From: Amycolatopsis oliviviridis
GTDB lineage: Bacteria > Actinomycetota > Actinomycetes > Mycobacteriales > Pseudonocardiaceae
Assembly (NCBI RefSeq): GCF_014654365.1
Contig: NZ_BNAY01000008.1
Coordinates: 434,001-498,000, forward strand
Direction: 5' to 3'
DNA length: 64,000 nucleotides
A model generated the notes under the pieces. The model saw nothing but the letters and a program-made list of their open reading frames with translations, was not told the origin of the DNA and ran no database searches. The position numbers were made by a program, and so were the translations under genes. Shown in pieces: positions 25,279 to 33,535 of the stretch (positions within the stretch are counted from its first letter, which is position 1; every line of letters starts with the position of its first letter).

Positions 25279-26454
25279 ATGTCTCCAGTCACGTCGCGCG
25301 GTCGGGCCTGGTGGCCGGTCGGCGCGTTCGCCGCCCTGGCGCTGGCCTGTGCCGTGGCCTGGGCGACGACCGGCGATTCCCACAGTGACCTGGAGATCTA
25401 CCGCTTCGGCGTCGACGCGCTGTGGAACGGCGGCGACCTCTACGGCGCCCTCCCGCTTTCCGACGCCGGGATCCCGCTGCTGTTCATCTACCCGCCGTTC
25501 GCCGCCCTGATACTCACCCCACTGGCGCTGGTGCCATGGACCGGCTCCGTGCTCCTGCTGTTCGCGCTCGGCCTGGCCGCACTGGGGGTCACCTTCTACG
25601 CGGTCACGCGCACGCTGTGGCCGTCCGGGGACAAGCGGAAGGCGCTGCTCGTCGCGTCGCTGGCGATCACTCCAGCACTCTTCCTCGAACCGGTCCGCCA
25701 GACACTCGGCTTCGGGCAGATCAACCTGCTGCTGATGGGCCTCGTCGCGGCCGATTGCCTGCTCGCCCGTGGCCGCTACCGGGGCATCGGCGTCGGTCTC
25801 GCCGCCGCCGTCAAGCTGACGCCGATGGCGTTCCTGCTGTTCTTCCTCGTGCGCAAGGACTTCCGCGGCGCGCTGACCGCGATGGGCACCTTCTTGGCCG
25901 CCTCGGCCGTCGCGTTCGCGGTCGCCCCGGAGGCCTCCGCCCGCTACTGGTTCGGCGGGCTCGCCGGCGCGTCGGGGATCAGCGGCACCTCGTTCCACAC
26001 CAACCAGACCCTGCAGGCGGTGCTCGCGCGCTTCGGCGCCGAGTCCGCCAAGCCGTGGTGGCTCGTCCTCACCGGCGCACTGCTGGCGCTGGTGACGCTG
26101 ACCATGTACCGCTCGGCCGCGGTGCCCGCGCTGCTGCTGAACGCGACGTTCGCCCTGCTCATCTCGCCGACGTCGTGGTCGCACCACTGGGTGTGGATCG
26201 CCCCGGCGCTGTTCACCACCGCCGCCTGCGTGGTGCTCCATCGCCAGGATCGACGCCGGGCACTGGCCTGGCTGGCCATGACCGGGGTGATCGCCACGGT
26301 CTTCGTCGCGGCACCGTTCCGGTACTTCCCCGCCTTCGACCGGCCCGGCCAGACATGGACGGCCGCCCAGCAGTGGCTGGGAAACTGCTACGTCCTCGCG
26401 GGCCTGGTCTTCCTGGTCGTCGCGGGTGTCTTGGCGCTGCGAAAGCGCGTTTAG
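25279..26454 (+). CDS. GT87-type membrane mannosyltransferase-like protein
   Basis: 391 residues from the ATG at 25279, nine bases after GAAGGG; the earlier in-frame start at 25219 lacks support. Nine or more hydrophobic helices span the protein. The first loop carries SHSDLEIYRFGVDALWNGGDLYG, with the acidic residue expected for a C-type polyprenyl-phosphate-dependent glycosyltransferase. IYPPFAAL, GFGQINLLLMGLVAAD, GVGLAAAVKLTPMAFLLFFL and ISPTSWSHHWVW are typical of the DUF2029/GT87 family that includes PimE and related mannosyltransferases. It probably adds a sugar to a lipid or protein on the outer face. The decayed GntR remnant begins at its stop codon. Confidence 0.87.
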   Translation: MSPVTSRGRAWWPVGAFAALALACAVAWATTGDSHSDLEIYRFGVDALWNGGDLYGALPLSDAGIPLLFIYPPFAALILTPLALVPWTGSVLLLFALGLAALGVTFYAVTRTLWPSGDKRKALLVASLAITPALFLEPVRQTLGFGQINLLLMGLVAADCLLARGRYRGIGVGLAAAVKLTPMAFLLFFLVRKDFRGALTAMGTFLAASAVAFAVAPEASARYWFGGLAGASGISGTSFHTNQTLQAVLARFGAESAKPWWLVLTGALLALVTLTMYRSAAVPALLLNATFALLISPTSWSHHWVWIAPALFTTAACVVLHRQDRRRALAWLAMTGVIATVFVAAPFRYFPAFDRPGQTWTAAQQWLGNCYVLAGLVFLVVAGVLALRKRV

Positions 26455-26688
26455 CCAGCTAAACGCGATCCGGCCTGTCGCCGTAAAGGCCTCGTCGGCG
26501 CGAGGCCGGGCGTCGGCACTTTCGTGACGGCGACACTCACCGACGAATCGCTCGCCGCGCACGGTCCCCTGCGGATGGAACTGCGGCGCTGGCTGGGCAA
26601 GGCCCGCAAGGCCGGGCTCGACGACGAGAGCATCGAGGCGCTGTTCATGACGACCTTTCGGACCGCCGTTGGAGAGGAAATAGCATGA
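26455..26688 (+). pseudogene. Remnant of a YtrA-type GntR regulator
   Basis: In the frame that follows directly from the GT87 stop, the codons read RKGLVGARPGVGTFVT and then TLTDESLAAHGPLRMELRRWLGKARKAGLDDESIEALFMTTFRTAVGEE. This is the end of a GntR winged helix and the short C-terminal helices of YtrA-type regulators. The first 50-60 residues, with the DNA-binding helices, are absent. The fragment has no credible start, and it ends with TGA overlapping the ATPase ATG. Such regulators normally lead an ABC-ATPase/permease operon, which is what follows, so this is a truncated operon regulator. Confidence 0.7.
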
Positions 26689-27396
26689 CCGCCGTCCTGC
26701 AGACCGAGGGTCTCGGCAAGAGATACGGCAAGAACTGGGCGCTTTCCGAGTGCACGCTGGACATCCCGGCCGGGCACGTGGTGGGGCTGGTCGGCCCCAA
26801 CGGAGCGGGCAAGACCACGCTGCTGAACATGGCCGCCGGGCAACTGCCGCCCACCACCGGCCGGATCACCGTGCTGGGCGGCCGCCCAGGGGGCAGCCCG
26901 GAACAGCTCGCGAAGGTCGGCTTCGTCGCGCAGGACACCCCGGCCTACGCCGGTCTTTCCGTCGCCGACCATCTGCGCCTCGGCCTCGATCCCGCGCGTA
27001 AGGCGGGCAAACTCTCCGGCGGCCAGCGCGCCCAGCTCGCGCTCACCCTCGGCGTGGCGAAACGACCGGAACTGCTGATCCTCGACGAACCCGTCGCCGC
27101 GCTGGCTCCCTTGGCGCGCCGGGAATTCCTGCAGGGCCCGCTCGAAGCGACCGTCGAACAGGAACTGAACGTGGTGCTGTCGTCCCATCTGGTCTCGGAC
27201 CTGGAACGCGCCTGCGAACCAGCACGTCGTCTCGGAAAGCCATACGGACGTCCAAAGCACCTTCGTCGTCCGCACCGGGGAACCGATCCACGACCCGGTC
27301 TGGACGGTGAGCAAGCTGAGTCTCGAAGACCTCGTCCTCGCCTACCTGGCCGAAACCACCACGAACCACCGGCGGATCCTGGAGGTCCGGAGATGA
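26685..27396 (+). pseudogene. Degenerate ABC-transporter ATPase
   Basis: It starts normally (MTAVLQTEGLGKRYGKNWAL) with Walker A GPNGAGKTTL, Q-loop VGFVAQDT, signature LSGGQRAQ and Walker B LLILDEP. Three lesions are visible. About 20 residues normally between DHLRLG and LDPARKAG are missing. The D-loop Asp is Ala (PVAALAPLARREF). After LERACE the frame shifts: the proper C-terminus (QHVVSESHTDVQSTFVV, then LEDLVLAYLAET) is present in the next frame from 27221 and ends with TGA 27394-27396. About 30-35 codons seem lost there. The open frame instead reads through into the permease. Activity is unlikely. Confidence 0.75.
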
Positions 27397-28316
27397 TCTG
27401 GCTGACCTGGCGTCAATTCCGGCTTCCGGCCGCGACCGTGTTCGGCGCGCTGGCCGTGCTCGCGCTCGTCCTGGCCGTCACCGCGCTCGTGCTCCTGCTG
27501 CCCGCGCTCATCGGCCTCTTCTGGGGCGCTCCGCTGTTCACCCGCGAACTCGAGACCGGGACGCACCGGCTGATCTGGAACCAGAGCGTCACCAGGACGA
27601 AGTGGCTCGCGGTCAAACTCGGGATCACCGGGGTGGCCGCGATGCTCGCCGACGGCGTGGGCAGCCTGGCGGTGACCTGGTGGGCGAGCACCTTCGAACA
27701 GGCCGCGGTCAAGGATTTCTCCCGGCTTTCGGCGATGGTGTTCGACGCGCGCGGTGTCATCCCCATCGCGTACTCGGCGTTCGCCTTCGCGCTCGGCGTG
27801 ACCATCGGGATGCTGGTGCGCCGGAGCCTGCCCGCGATGGCCGTCACGCTGGCCGCGTTCGCGGTGATCCAGGTCGCCGTGCCGATCGTGGTCCGGCCGC
27901 ATCTGCTGCCCGCGATCGACACGACCGTCGAAATCTCTCCGTCCACTGTGGATGGAATAGGGCGGAACCCGAACACCGGGGTGATGCATCTCGAAGCCAA
28001 GGCGCCGGATCCGGGCGGCTGGCTGCTGGCGGGCGAGACCGTCGACGCTTCCGGCAAAACCGTCGAGGACATCACCTTGCCGATGGCCACCGGCCCGTGC
28101 GCGCCGTCATCGGCACCCGGCGGCCCGGCCGCCAAGGCCGATCCGCGGGATCTGTGCCTGGCCGAAATCACCCGGCTCGGCTACCGGCAGCATCTGATCT
28201 ACCACCCGCCGACGCGCTTCTGGCCGTTCCAATGGCTCGAAAGCGCGCTGTATCTGGCGCTCGCGCTCGGTCTCGCGGGATTCTGTTTCTGGTGGATCCG
28301 CCGCCGACTCGCCTGA
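27393..28316 (+). CDS. ABC-transporter permease, probably internally deleted
   Basis: 307 residues from the ATG at 27393 (MIWLTWRQFRLPA), which overlaps the TGA of the original ATPase frame by ATGA. It belongs to the ABC-2 permease type paired with YtrA/ATPase units. Helix 1 (VFGALAVLALVLAVTA) runs directly into LVLLLPALIGLFWGAPLFTRELETGTHRLIWNQS. Full-length members have an external loop of about 40-50 residues between these, so a segment appears lost here too. The rest (helices to about 190, an external domain with ATGPCAPSS, and a last helix LYLALALGLAGFCFWWIRRR) is intact. With a broken ATPase it is likely non-functional. Confidence 0.62.
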   Translation: MIWLTWRQFRLPAATVFGALAVLALVLAVTALVLLLPALIGLFWGAPLFTRELETGTHRLIWNQSVTRTKWLAVKLGITGVAAMLADGVGSLAVTWWASTFEQAAVKDFSRLSAMVFDARGVIPIAYSAFAFALGVTIGMLVRRSLPAMAVTLAAFAVIQVAVPIVVRPHLLPAIDTTVEISPSTVDGIGRNPNTGVMHLEAKAPDPGGWLLAGETVDASGKTVEDITLPMATGPCAPSSAPGGPAAKADPRDLCLAEITRLGYRQHLIYHPPTRFWPFQWLESALYLALALGLAGFCFWWIRRRLA

Positions 28317-28326
28317 GAGGACCGCG

Positions 28327-29076
28327 ATGCTCGACCTGACCGGCACGACCACCCTCGTCACCGGGGCCAGCGGCGGTATCGGCCGGGGCATCGCCCTGCG
28401 CTTCGCCGAGGCGAGCAGCGCCGTCGCCGTGCACTATCACCGTGACGAGGCCTCGGCGCTCGCCGTCGTCGAACGCGTCGAGTCGGCCGGGGGTACCGCC
28501 GCCGCGTTCGCCGCCGACCTGACCGACGACGGCGAATGCCGCCGGCTCGTGGCCGCCGCCGCGGCCTGGACCGGGCGGCTGGACACCCTGGTCAACAGCG
28601 CCGGTGTGCAGCCGGTCGAGCCGCTGCCCGGGATGACGGCGGAAAGCTGGCGCGCCGTCCTCGACGCGAACCTCACCAGCGCGTTCTCGTGCACCCAGGC
28701 CGCCGCCGAGGTGATGGACGGCGGCAGTGTCGTCCACATCGCCTCGATCGAGGCGACCCAGCCCGCGCCGGGGCACGCGCATTACAGCAGTGCCAAGGCC
28801 GCCCTGGTCATGCACGCCCGCGCCGCCGCGCTCGAATACGGGCCGCGCGGCCTCCGCGTGAACGCCGTCTCCCCCGGCCTCATCGAGCGGCCCGGGCTCG
28901 AGGAGGCCTGGCCGGACGGCGTCCGCCGTTGGGAACAGGCCGCGCCGCTGGGCAGGCTCGGCACCCCCGGCGACGTCGCGAACGCCTGCCTGTTCCTCGC
29001 TTCACCGCTGGCGTCATGGATCACGGGACACAACCTGATCGTGGACGGCGGAGTCTCCGCGCATCCCACCTGGTGA
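28327..29076 (+). CDS. Short-chain dehydrogenase/reductase
   Basis: 249 residues, the classical SDR length; GAGAGGA precedes the ATG. Cofactor motif TGASGGIGRG (about 13-22), structural NSAGV in place of NNAG, catalytic Ser in HIASIEATQ, and Y153-x-x-x-K157 in HYSSAKAAL. The acidic ADLTDD after beta 3 and H-R in VHYHRDE favour NADP(H). The C-terminus (ASPLASWITGHNLIVDGG) is typical of FabG-like enzymes. The substrate is unknown. It lies 10 bases after the decayed permease and was probably part of that transcript. Confidence 0.9.
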   Translation: MLDLTGTTTLVTGASGGIGRGIALRFAEASSAVAVHYHRDEASALAVVERVESAGGTAAAFAADLTDDGECRRLVAAAAAWTGRLDTLVNSAGVQPVEPLPGMTAESWRAVLDANLTSAFSCTQAAAEVMDGGSVVHIASIEATQPAPGHAHYSSAKAALVMHARAAALEYGPRGLRVNAVSPGLIERPGLEEAWPDGVRRWEQAAPLGRLGTPGDVANACLFLASPLASWITGHNLIVDGGVSAHPTW

Positions 29077-29389
29077 TCATGAGGCTGTGACCTCCGCCAC
29101 AGGCAGCGAAGTGACCCGTTTCCTTGCGAAACAGCCCGCCACCCCATCGGGTGGCGATTCCGGCGGACTTCATCAAATCTGATGGCCCTCGATCGTGACG
29201 GATTGTCGAAGTCGCCGAAGGTAAACGATTGCCGCACCCGCTCGTGCGTACGGCTGCCATGGCGCAGGCCCTGAGACGCTCTGTCGTCGCACTGCTACAG
29301 TCCGCGACAGTTCGGTTTCCGTTGAGTTTCCGAGCTTTCCCTACGATTATCTCGCCGACATCCGGCATTTTCCCCAGAAAAGGCATCAC
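29077..29389 (+). promoter_or_regulatory. 313-base gap with candidate promoter
   Basis: No gene was found on either strand. Near its end, TTGAGT (29322-29327), a 17-base spacer and GATTAT (29345-29350) form a candidate promoter about 40 bases before the TTG start at 29390. CTGTCG (29281) and CGACAG (29305-29310) form a short inverted repeat just upstream that could be an operator. The local AT content is higher than average, which fits a regulatory role for the GNAT-E1 gene. Confidence 0.35.
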
Positions 29390-31195
29390 TTGACGGATCT
29401 CAACCACCCGTGGAACGTGACCGCGTTCCTCGGGGCCGACACCTGCCTGATCGACTCCGTGCGAGAACTCCGCGCGCGGATCCTGTTCGATCGCGGGCGC
29501 CGCCCGGCCTTCCGCCGGGCGGACGGTTCGCACGCCGACGACCAGGACCTCGATTTCGGGGCCTGGCATTTCGTCGTCCGGCAGCATCCGGACGGTCCGC
29601 CGCTCGGCTACATCCGGCTCTCCACCCCCGCCACCGGCGACAACTTCCAGTCACGGACCTACCTCGGCGCCGAACGGTACGAGGAACTGCTTGCCACGCA
29701 AGGCATCGAGCCCGGCCGGGTCTTCGAGCACAGCAGGCTCGTCGTCGAGCACCGATCCCGGAAACTCGGGCTCGGGCAGTACCTCAACGCGCTCGCGATC
29801 GGCGCCGCGCACCATCTCGGCGCCCACGCCATGATCGGCACTTCGGGCACGAAGGACGGTCAGGACCGATTCCACGCGCAGTTCGGTTTCCGCGCGATGC
29901 CAGGCACCCGCCGCTATGTCGAGCAGTACACCGAAGACGTCGTGATCATGTTCCACCGCGTGGCCGAAGGCGCCGGGCGGCACCACGATCTCGTCACCCG
30001 GCTCCGGGACGAATTCCCCCGGATCGCCGCTTCCACGCCCGCCGCGCTCACGACCGGGACGCCGTCGGGCAGCCCCGCGCCCGCCGCGCTCACCACTGCC
30101 CTCGGTCCTGATCGCGACCTGTGGCGGCCGACCCTGCTCGTACCCCGCGAAGCGATGGATTTTCAAGCCCTGAAGGCGTTGCTGGCCTACGGCGACGTTC
30201 GTGAGATCCACGACACCATCGACGAACAGCTGACCGAACTGGTCCGCAGCCGCGAACCGTCGTGCCGGGACGAGACCGAGATCGCGGCCAGGAAACGGGA
30301 ACAGCTCGCCGGGCTGGCGCGCTGGGAGTACGGCACCTGGGTCTGGTACCCGTGGTCGCGGCGGCTCGTGCACGTCCTGCCGCGCGACGAGTTCCGGCTC
30401 GTGCGCACGGATCGCAACCGCGGCAAGATCGACCGGCCCGAACAGCGCCGCCTGCTCGGCAAGCGGATCGGGATCATCGGTCTCTCGGTCGGCAACAGCG
30501 CGGCGGTCACCCTCGCGCTCGAAGGCATCGGCGGCGCCTACAAGCTCGCGGACTTCGACGACTTCAGCCTCTCGAACCTCAACCGGCTGCGCGCCGGCGT
30601 GCACGAACTCGGTGTCAACAAAGCGGTCCTGTCGGCGCGCCAGATGTTCGAGATCGATCCGTACCTCGACATCGAGATCCATCGCGGCGGCCTGACCGAG
30701 GACAACATCGAGGAGTTCTTCACCGGCGGGCAGGGCGCGCTCGACCTCCTGATCGAGGAATGCGACACCCCGTGGGTCAAGCTCGCGGCCCGCGAATACG
30801 CACGCGAGCTGCGCGTCCCGGTCGTCATGGACTGCAACGACCGCGGCATGCTCGACGTCGAACGCTTCGACCTCGAACCGGACCGGCCGCTGCTGCACGG
30901 CCTGCTCGGCGACCTCAAATCCGTGGACGTCGCCGATCTGGACCACCAGGGGAAGGTCGAGCTGATCCTGGCCATGGTCGACGCCGACCGGATCAGCCCG
31001 CAACTGGCCGCCTCCTTCGGCGAACTCGGCCGCACCCTGAGCAGCTGGCCGCAGCTGGCGTCCGGGGTCGCGCTGGGTGGCGCGCTGTGCGGTGAGGCCG
31101 CGCGGCGCGTCCTGCTCGGCCTGCCGTGCGTGTCCGGCCGGTTCTACACCGACCTCGACCGGCAGCTCGCCCCGGAACGGAGCACGGTCGCGTGA
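29390..31195 (+). CDS. GNAT-like domain fused to a ThiF/E1-type adenylyltransferase
   Basis: 601 residues; TTG start after AAAAGG. Residues about 10-195 resemble a GNAT or FeeM/autoinducer-synthase-type acyltransferase: RVFEHSRLVVEHRSRKLGLGQYLNALAIGAA supplies the CoA/ACP loop and RFHAQFGFRAMPGTRRY the last strands. A linker and helical segment (about 215-310) lead to an E1-like domain. This has IGIIGLSVGNSAA (about 360-372), ADFDDFSLSNLNR for ATP binding, and ECDTPW with C458, followed by DCNDRGMLDVERFDLEPDRP as in Rv1355c/MoeY-type proteins. It overlaps the KAS III gene by GTGA. It may load an acyl group and adenylate a carboxylate; the product is unknown. Confidence 0.8.
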   Translation: MTDLNHPWNVTAFLGADTCLIDSVRELRARILFDRGRRPAFRRADGSHADDQDLDFGAWHFVVRQHPDGPPLGYIRLSTPATGDNFQSRTYLGAERYEELLATQGIEPGRVFEHSRLVVEHRSRKLGLGQYLNALAIGAAHHLGAHAMIGTSGTKDGQDRFHAQFGFRAMPGTRRYVEQYTEDVVIMFHRVAEGAGRHHDLVTRLRDEFPRIAASTPAALTTGTPSGSPAPAALTTALGPDRDLWRPTLLVPREAMDFQALKALLAYGDVREIHDTIDEQLTELVRSREPSCRDETEIAARKREQLAGLARWEYGTWVWYPWSRRLVHVLPRDEFRLVRTDRNRGKIDRPEQRRLLGKRIGIIGLSVGNSAAVTLALEGIGGAYKLADFDDFSLSNLNRLRAGVHELGVNKAVLSARQMFEIDPYLDIEIHRGGLTEDNIEEFFTGGQGALDLLIEECDTPWVKLAAREYARELRVPVVMDCNDRGMLDVERFDLEPDRPLLHGLLGDLKSVDVADLDHQGKVELILAMVDADRISPQLAASFGELGRTLSSWPQLASGVALGGALCGEAARRVLLGLPCVSGRFYTDLDRQLAPERSTVA

Positions 31196-32178
31196 CCCCG
31201 CTGCCCGTCCGGATCGCCGGTACCGGCGTCCACCTGCCCCCGGACGTCGTCACCAACCGGCGGCTCACCGAAACGCTCGACACCTCCGACGAGTGGATCG
31301 TCCACCGCACCGGGATCCGGGAACGCCGTTGGCTGGCCCCGGATCTCGCCACTTCGGACATGTGCGTGGCGGCCGCTCTGCCCGCGCTCGCGGCGGCGGG
31401 CTGCACCGCGAGGGACGTCGACGTGATCATCGTCGCGACCTACACCTACGACCAGCCGCTGCCCTCGACGGCCCTGATCGTCAAGGAGGCGCTCGGCGCT
31501 TTCCGGGCACTCACCTTCGACATCACACAGGCCGCCTGCGCGAACGGCGTCCAGGCGTTGTTCCTCGGCTCCCTGCTGGTGCGGACCGGTGCGGCGGAAC
31601 GGGTCCTGGTGATCGCTGGCGACAGCGCGTCCCGGGTCACCGATCCGGAAGACCGCGCCACCCGGGTCTTCTTCGGCGACGCCGCAGGGGCCGCCGTGCT
31701 GACCCGGGCGACGTCGCCGGGCACCGGCCTGCTCGGCTGGGACTTCGGCGCCGAACTGTCCTACGACGTCGAGATCCCGGCGGGCGGCTCGCGGCAGCCC
31801 GCCGGGGCGTCGACGTTCGCGGACCGGCGGCACTATCTCAAGATGAACGGCCGGGCGGTGTGGGACACCGCCACCCGATGCCTGCCGGACAGTGTCCTGA
31901 ACGCCACCGCCCAGGCCGGGCTGACGGTGGACGAGGTGGATCATTTCTTTCTGCACCAAGCGAATCTGAACATCGTACGGGCGGCGATGGACAAACTCGG
32001 CGTGCCGCGCGATCGTGCGCCGATCACCGTCGACAGACTCGGCAATACCGGTTCGGCGGGCGTTTTCACCGTGCTGCACAAGGGGTTCTCCGAGGGCTCG
32101 GTGCGGCCGGGCGACACCTTCGTCGTTTCGGCGATCGGGGCGGGGTTCCAGTGGGGCACTTTGTGTTTCAGGGCTTAG
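31192..32178 (+). CDS. Ketoacyl-ACP synthase III-type enzyme
   Basis: 328 residues from the GTG at 31192, which overlaps the stop of the preceding gene. The catalytic triad is complete: C116 (DITQAACANG), H255 (FFLHQANLNI) and N285 (RLGNTGSAG). The N-terminus has the FabH features GTGVHLPPDVVTN and DEWIVHRTGIRERRW; the final motif GAGFQWGTLCFRA is normal. The ordinary fabH is expected in the fatty-acid operon, so this separate copy, coupled to a GNAT-E1 fusion, probably serves a special pathway such as starter condensation or acyl transfer to a hetero-nucleophile. A hairpin follows the stop by 10 bases. Confidence 0.9.
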   Translation: MTPLPVRIAGTGVHLPPDVVTNRRLTETLDTSDEWIVHRTGIRERRWLAPDLATSDMCVAAALPALAAAGCTARDVDVIIVATYTYDQPLPSTALIVKEALGAFRALTFDITQAACANGVQALFLGSLLVRTGAAERVLVIAGDSASRVTDPEDRATRVFFGDAAGAAVLTRATSPGTGLLGWDFGAELSYDVEIPAGGSRQPAGASTFADRRHYLKMNGRAVWDTATRCLPDSVLNATAQAGLTVDEVDHFFLHQANLNIVRAAMDKLGVPRDRAPITVDRLGNTGSAGVFTVLHKGFSEGSVRPGDTFVVSAIGAGFQWGTLCFRA

Positions 32179-32187
32179 GGACGCACG

Positions 32188-32217
32188 GTGGCGCAATTAG
32201 TCCTCTAATTGCGCCAC
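32188..32217. terminator. 13-bp palindrome with 4-base loop
   Basis: GTGGCGCAATTAG (32188-32200), TCCT, CTAATTGCGCCAC (32205-32217) form a perfect hairpin. It lies just after the KAS III stop and just before two TATAGT boxes (32219-32224 and 32235-32240) upstream of the HNH gene. It is thus either the KAS III terminator or an operator for the HNH promoter; it may be both. Confidence 0.65.
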
Positions 32218-32272
32218 ATATAGTCTGAATATGCTATAGTACAGGTGTTCGACCACGAGTACCGTTGTTTAC

Positions 32273-33529
32273 GTGGCCAGCAGCGACAGACCCCAGACGA
32301 CACGCACCGAGTGGTGGCGCGTCGACACGGCTGTGTTGCATGCCCGCAAGCAGGAACTGGAGGTCCTCAAGCGTCAACTGGATGCGGAGCAGAACGCGAT
32401 CCTCGCGGAGATCAACATTCGCGGGGTGCGGGGATGCAGCGGGCATTCGACGTTGGCGGCGATGATCTACGAAGACTTCCACGTGACAGACAAGGAAGCC
32501 AAAGACCGTGCGGATCGGGTCCTGGCGTTGTATCCCGGTCCGTCGATCGGTGGAGATCCTGCCCCGCCTTTGGCGCCTCTGACCGCTGAGGCTTCGGCGG
32601 AGGGGGCGATCGGTGGTTCGCAGATCGACGCCATCATCCGCACTCTCGCCCGGATCCCGTCGTGGGTACCGGAGGAGGAGGTGCGGGGCGGGGAGAAGAT
32701 CCTCGTCGACCTGGCTCGCCATGCCGGGCCGCGGAGCATCGCCCGGGCCGGGCGACGGCTGCTGGACAAGCTCGATCCGGACGGGAAAGAGCCGCGCAAC
32801 GAGGACCCGAAGGATGTCCGACCGGAGTTGCGGTTCGTCAAGCACCGCGACGGAACCCTCGGCTTGAAGGGAACCTTGGATCTGGAAACGTATGCGCGGT
32901 TGAAGTCCGATCTCGACCCGATGGCCAAGCCGCACAAGGCCATCGACGGAGTCCGGGATTCCCGTACCCAGGACGAGCGGTACGGGGATGCCTTCACCGA
33001 CTACGTACGGCTCAAGACCACCAGCCGAAACCTTCCCGGCCAAGCCGGAGAGGCCACGCACATCCTCGTCACCATGTCGTATGAGGACCTGATCAACGAC
33101 CTCGGCGAAGCACACCTGGACCTGGCGGGTCCGATCAGCGCCACCGACGCCCGCATCCTCGCCTGCGACGCCCGCGTCCGACCAGGCGTCCTCGGCACCG
33201 CGGGCGAACCCCTCGACATCGGCCGCTCAAAACGAACAGTGTCGCTAGCTCAGAAGTACGCACTGACCATCCGCGACGGAGGCTGCGCCTTCCCGGGGTG
33301 CGACATGCCGGTGCCGCGTTGCACGGCACACCACATCGTTTTCTGGCGACACCACGGCGAAACGAAAATCGACAACCTCGTACTCCTCTGCACCAAACAC
33401 CACCGGCTGATCCACCACAGCGAATGGAAAGTCCACATCGCCCAAGACGGACTCCCCGAATTCACCGCGCCCGCCTACCTCGACCCGACAGGAGAGCCCC
33501 GCCGCAACACCATGCACCTACGGACATAG
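32273..33529 (+). CDS. DUF222/13E12-type HNH endonuclease protein
   Basis: 418 residues from a GTG without a clear Shine-Dalgarno. The DUF222 region (about 10-300) has a helical start (ALHARKQELEVLKRQLDAEQNAILAEINIRGVRG) and RPELRFVKHRDGTLGLKGTLDLETYARLKSDLD. The C-terminal HNH nuclease reads RDGGCAFPGCDMPVPRCTAHHIVFWRHHGETKIDNLVLLCTKHHRLIHHSEW, with zinc cysteines and the H-N-H residues intact. The family is multicopy in Mycobacterium and Pseudonocardiaceae and includes the REP13E12 repeat proteins, so recombination between copies may occur. An AT-rich start region with TATAGT boxes contrasts with the neighbours. Confidence 0.88.
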   Translation: MASSDRPQTTRTEWWRVDTAVLHARKQELEVLKRQLDAEQNAILAEINIRGVRGCSGHSTLAAMIYEDFHVTDKEAKDRADRVLALYPGPSIGGDPAPPLAPLTAEASAEGAIGGSQIDAIIRTLARIPSWVPEEEVRGGEKILVDLARHAGPRSIARAGRRLLDKLDPDGKEPRNEDPKDVRPELRFVKHRDGTLGLKGTLDLETYARLKSDLDPMAKPHKAIDGVRDSRTQDERYGDAFTDYVRLKTTSRNLPGQAGEATHILVTMSYEDLINDLGEAHLDLAGPISATDARILACDARVRPGVLGTAGEPLDIGRSKRTVSLAQKYALTIRDGGCAFPGCDMPVPRCTAHHIVFWRHHGETKIDNLVLLCTKHHRLIHHSEWKVHIAQDGLPEFTAPAYLDPTGEPRRNTMHLRT

Positions 33530-33535
33530 GCCGAC

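Noticed and set aside
24238..26562. 774-residue reverse reading frame ending in the AraC regulator
   Set aside because: Only the last 301 residues have domains; the rest is antisense to the GT87 gene. The start was set at 25143.
26685..28316. A genuine ATPase-permease fusion gene
   Set aside because: The correct ATPase C-terminus is still readable in the next frame and ends in a TGA that overlaps the permease ATG, which shows two original genes and a later frameshift.
32273..33529. Insertion sequence or homing endonuclease
   Set aside because: The HNH protein belongs to the chromosomal 13E12/DUF222 family; no terminal repeats or target duplication were found at its edges. The palindrome at 32188 is on one side only.
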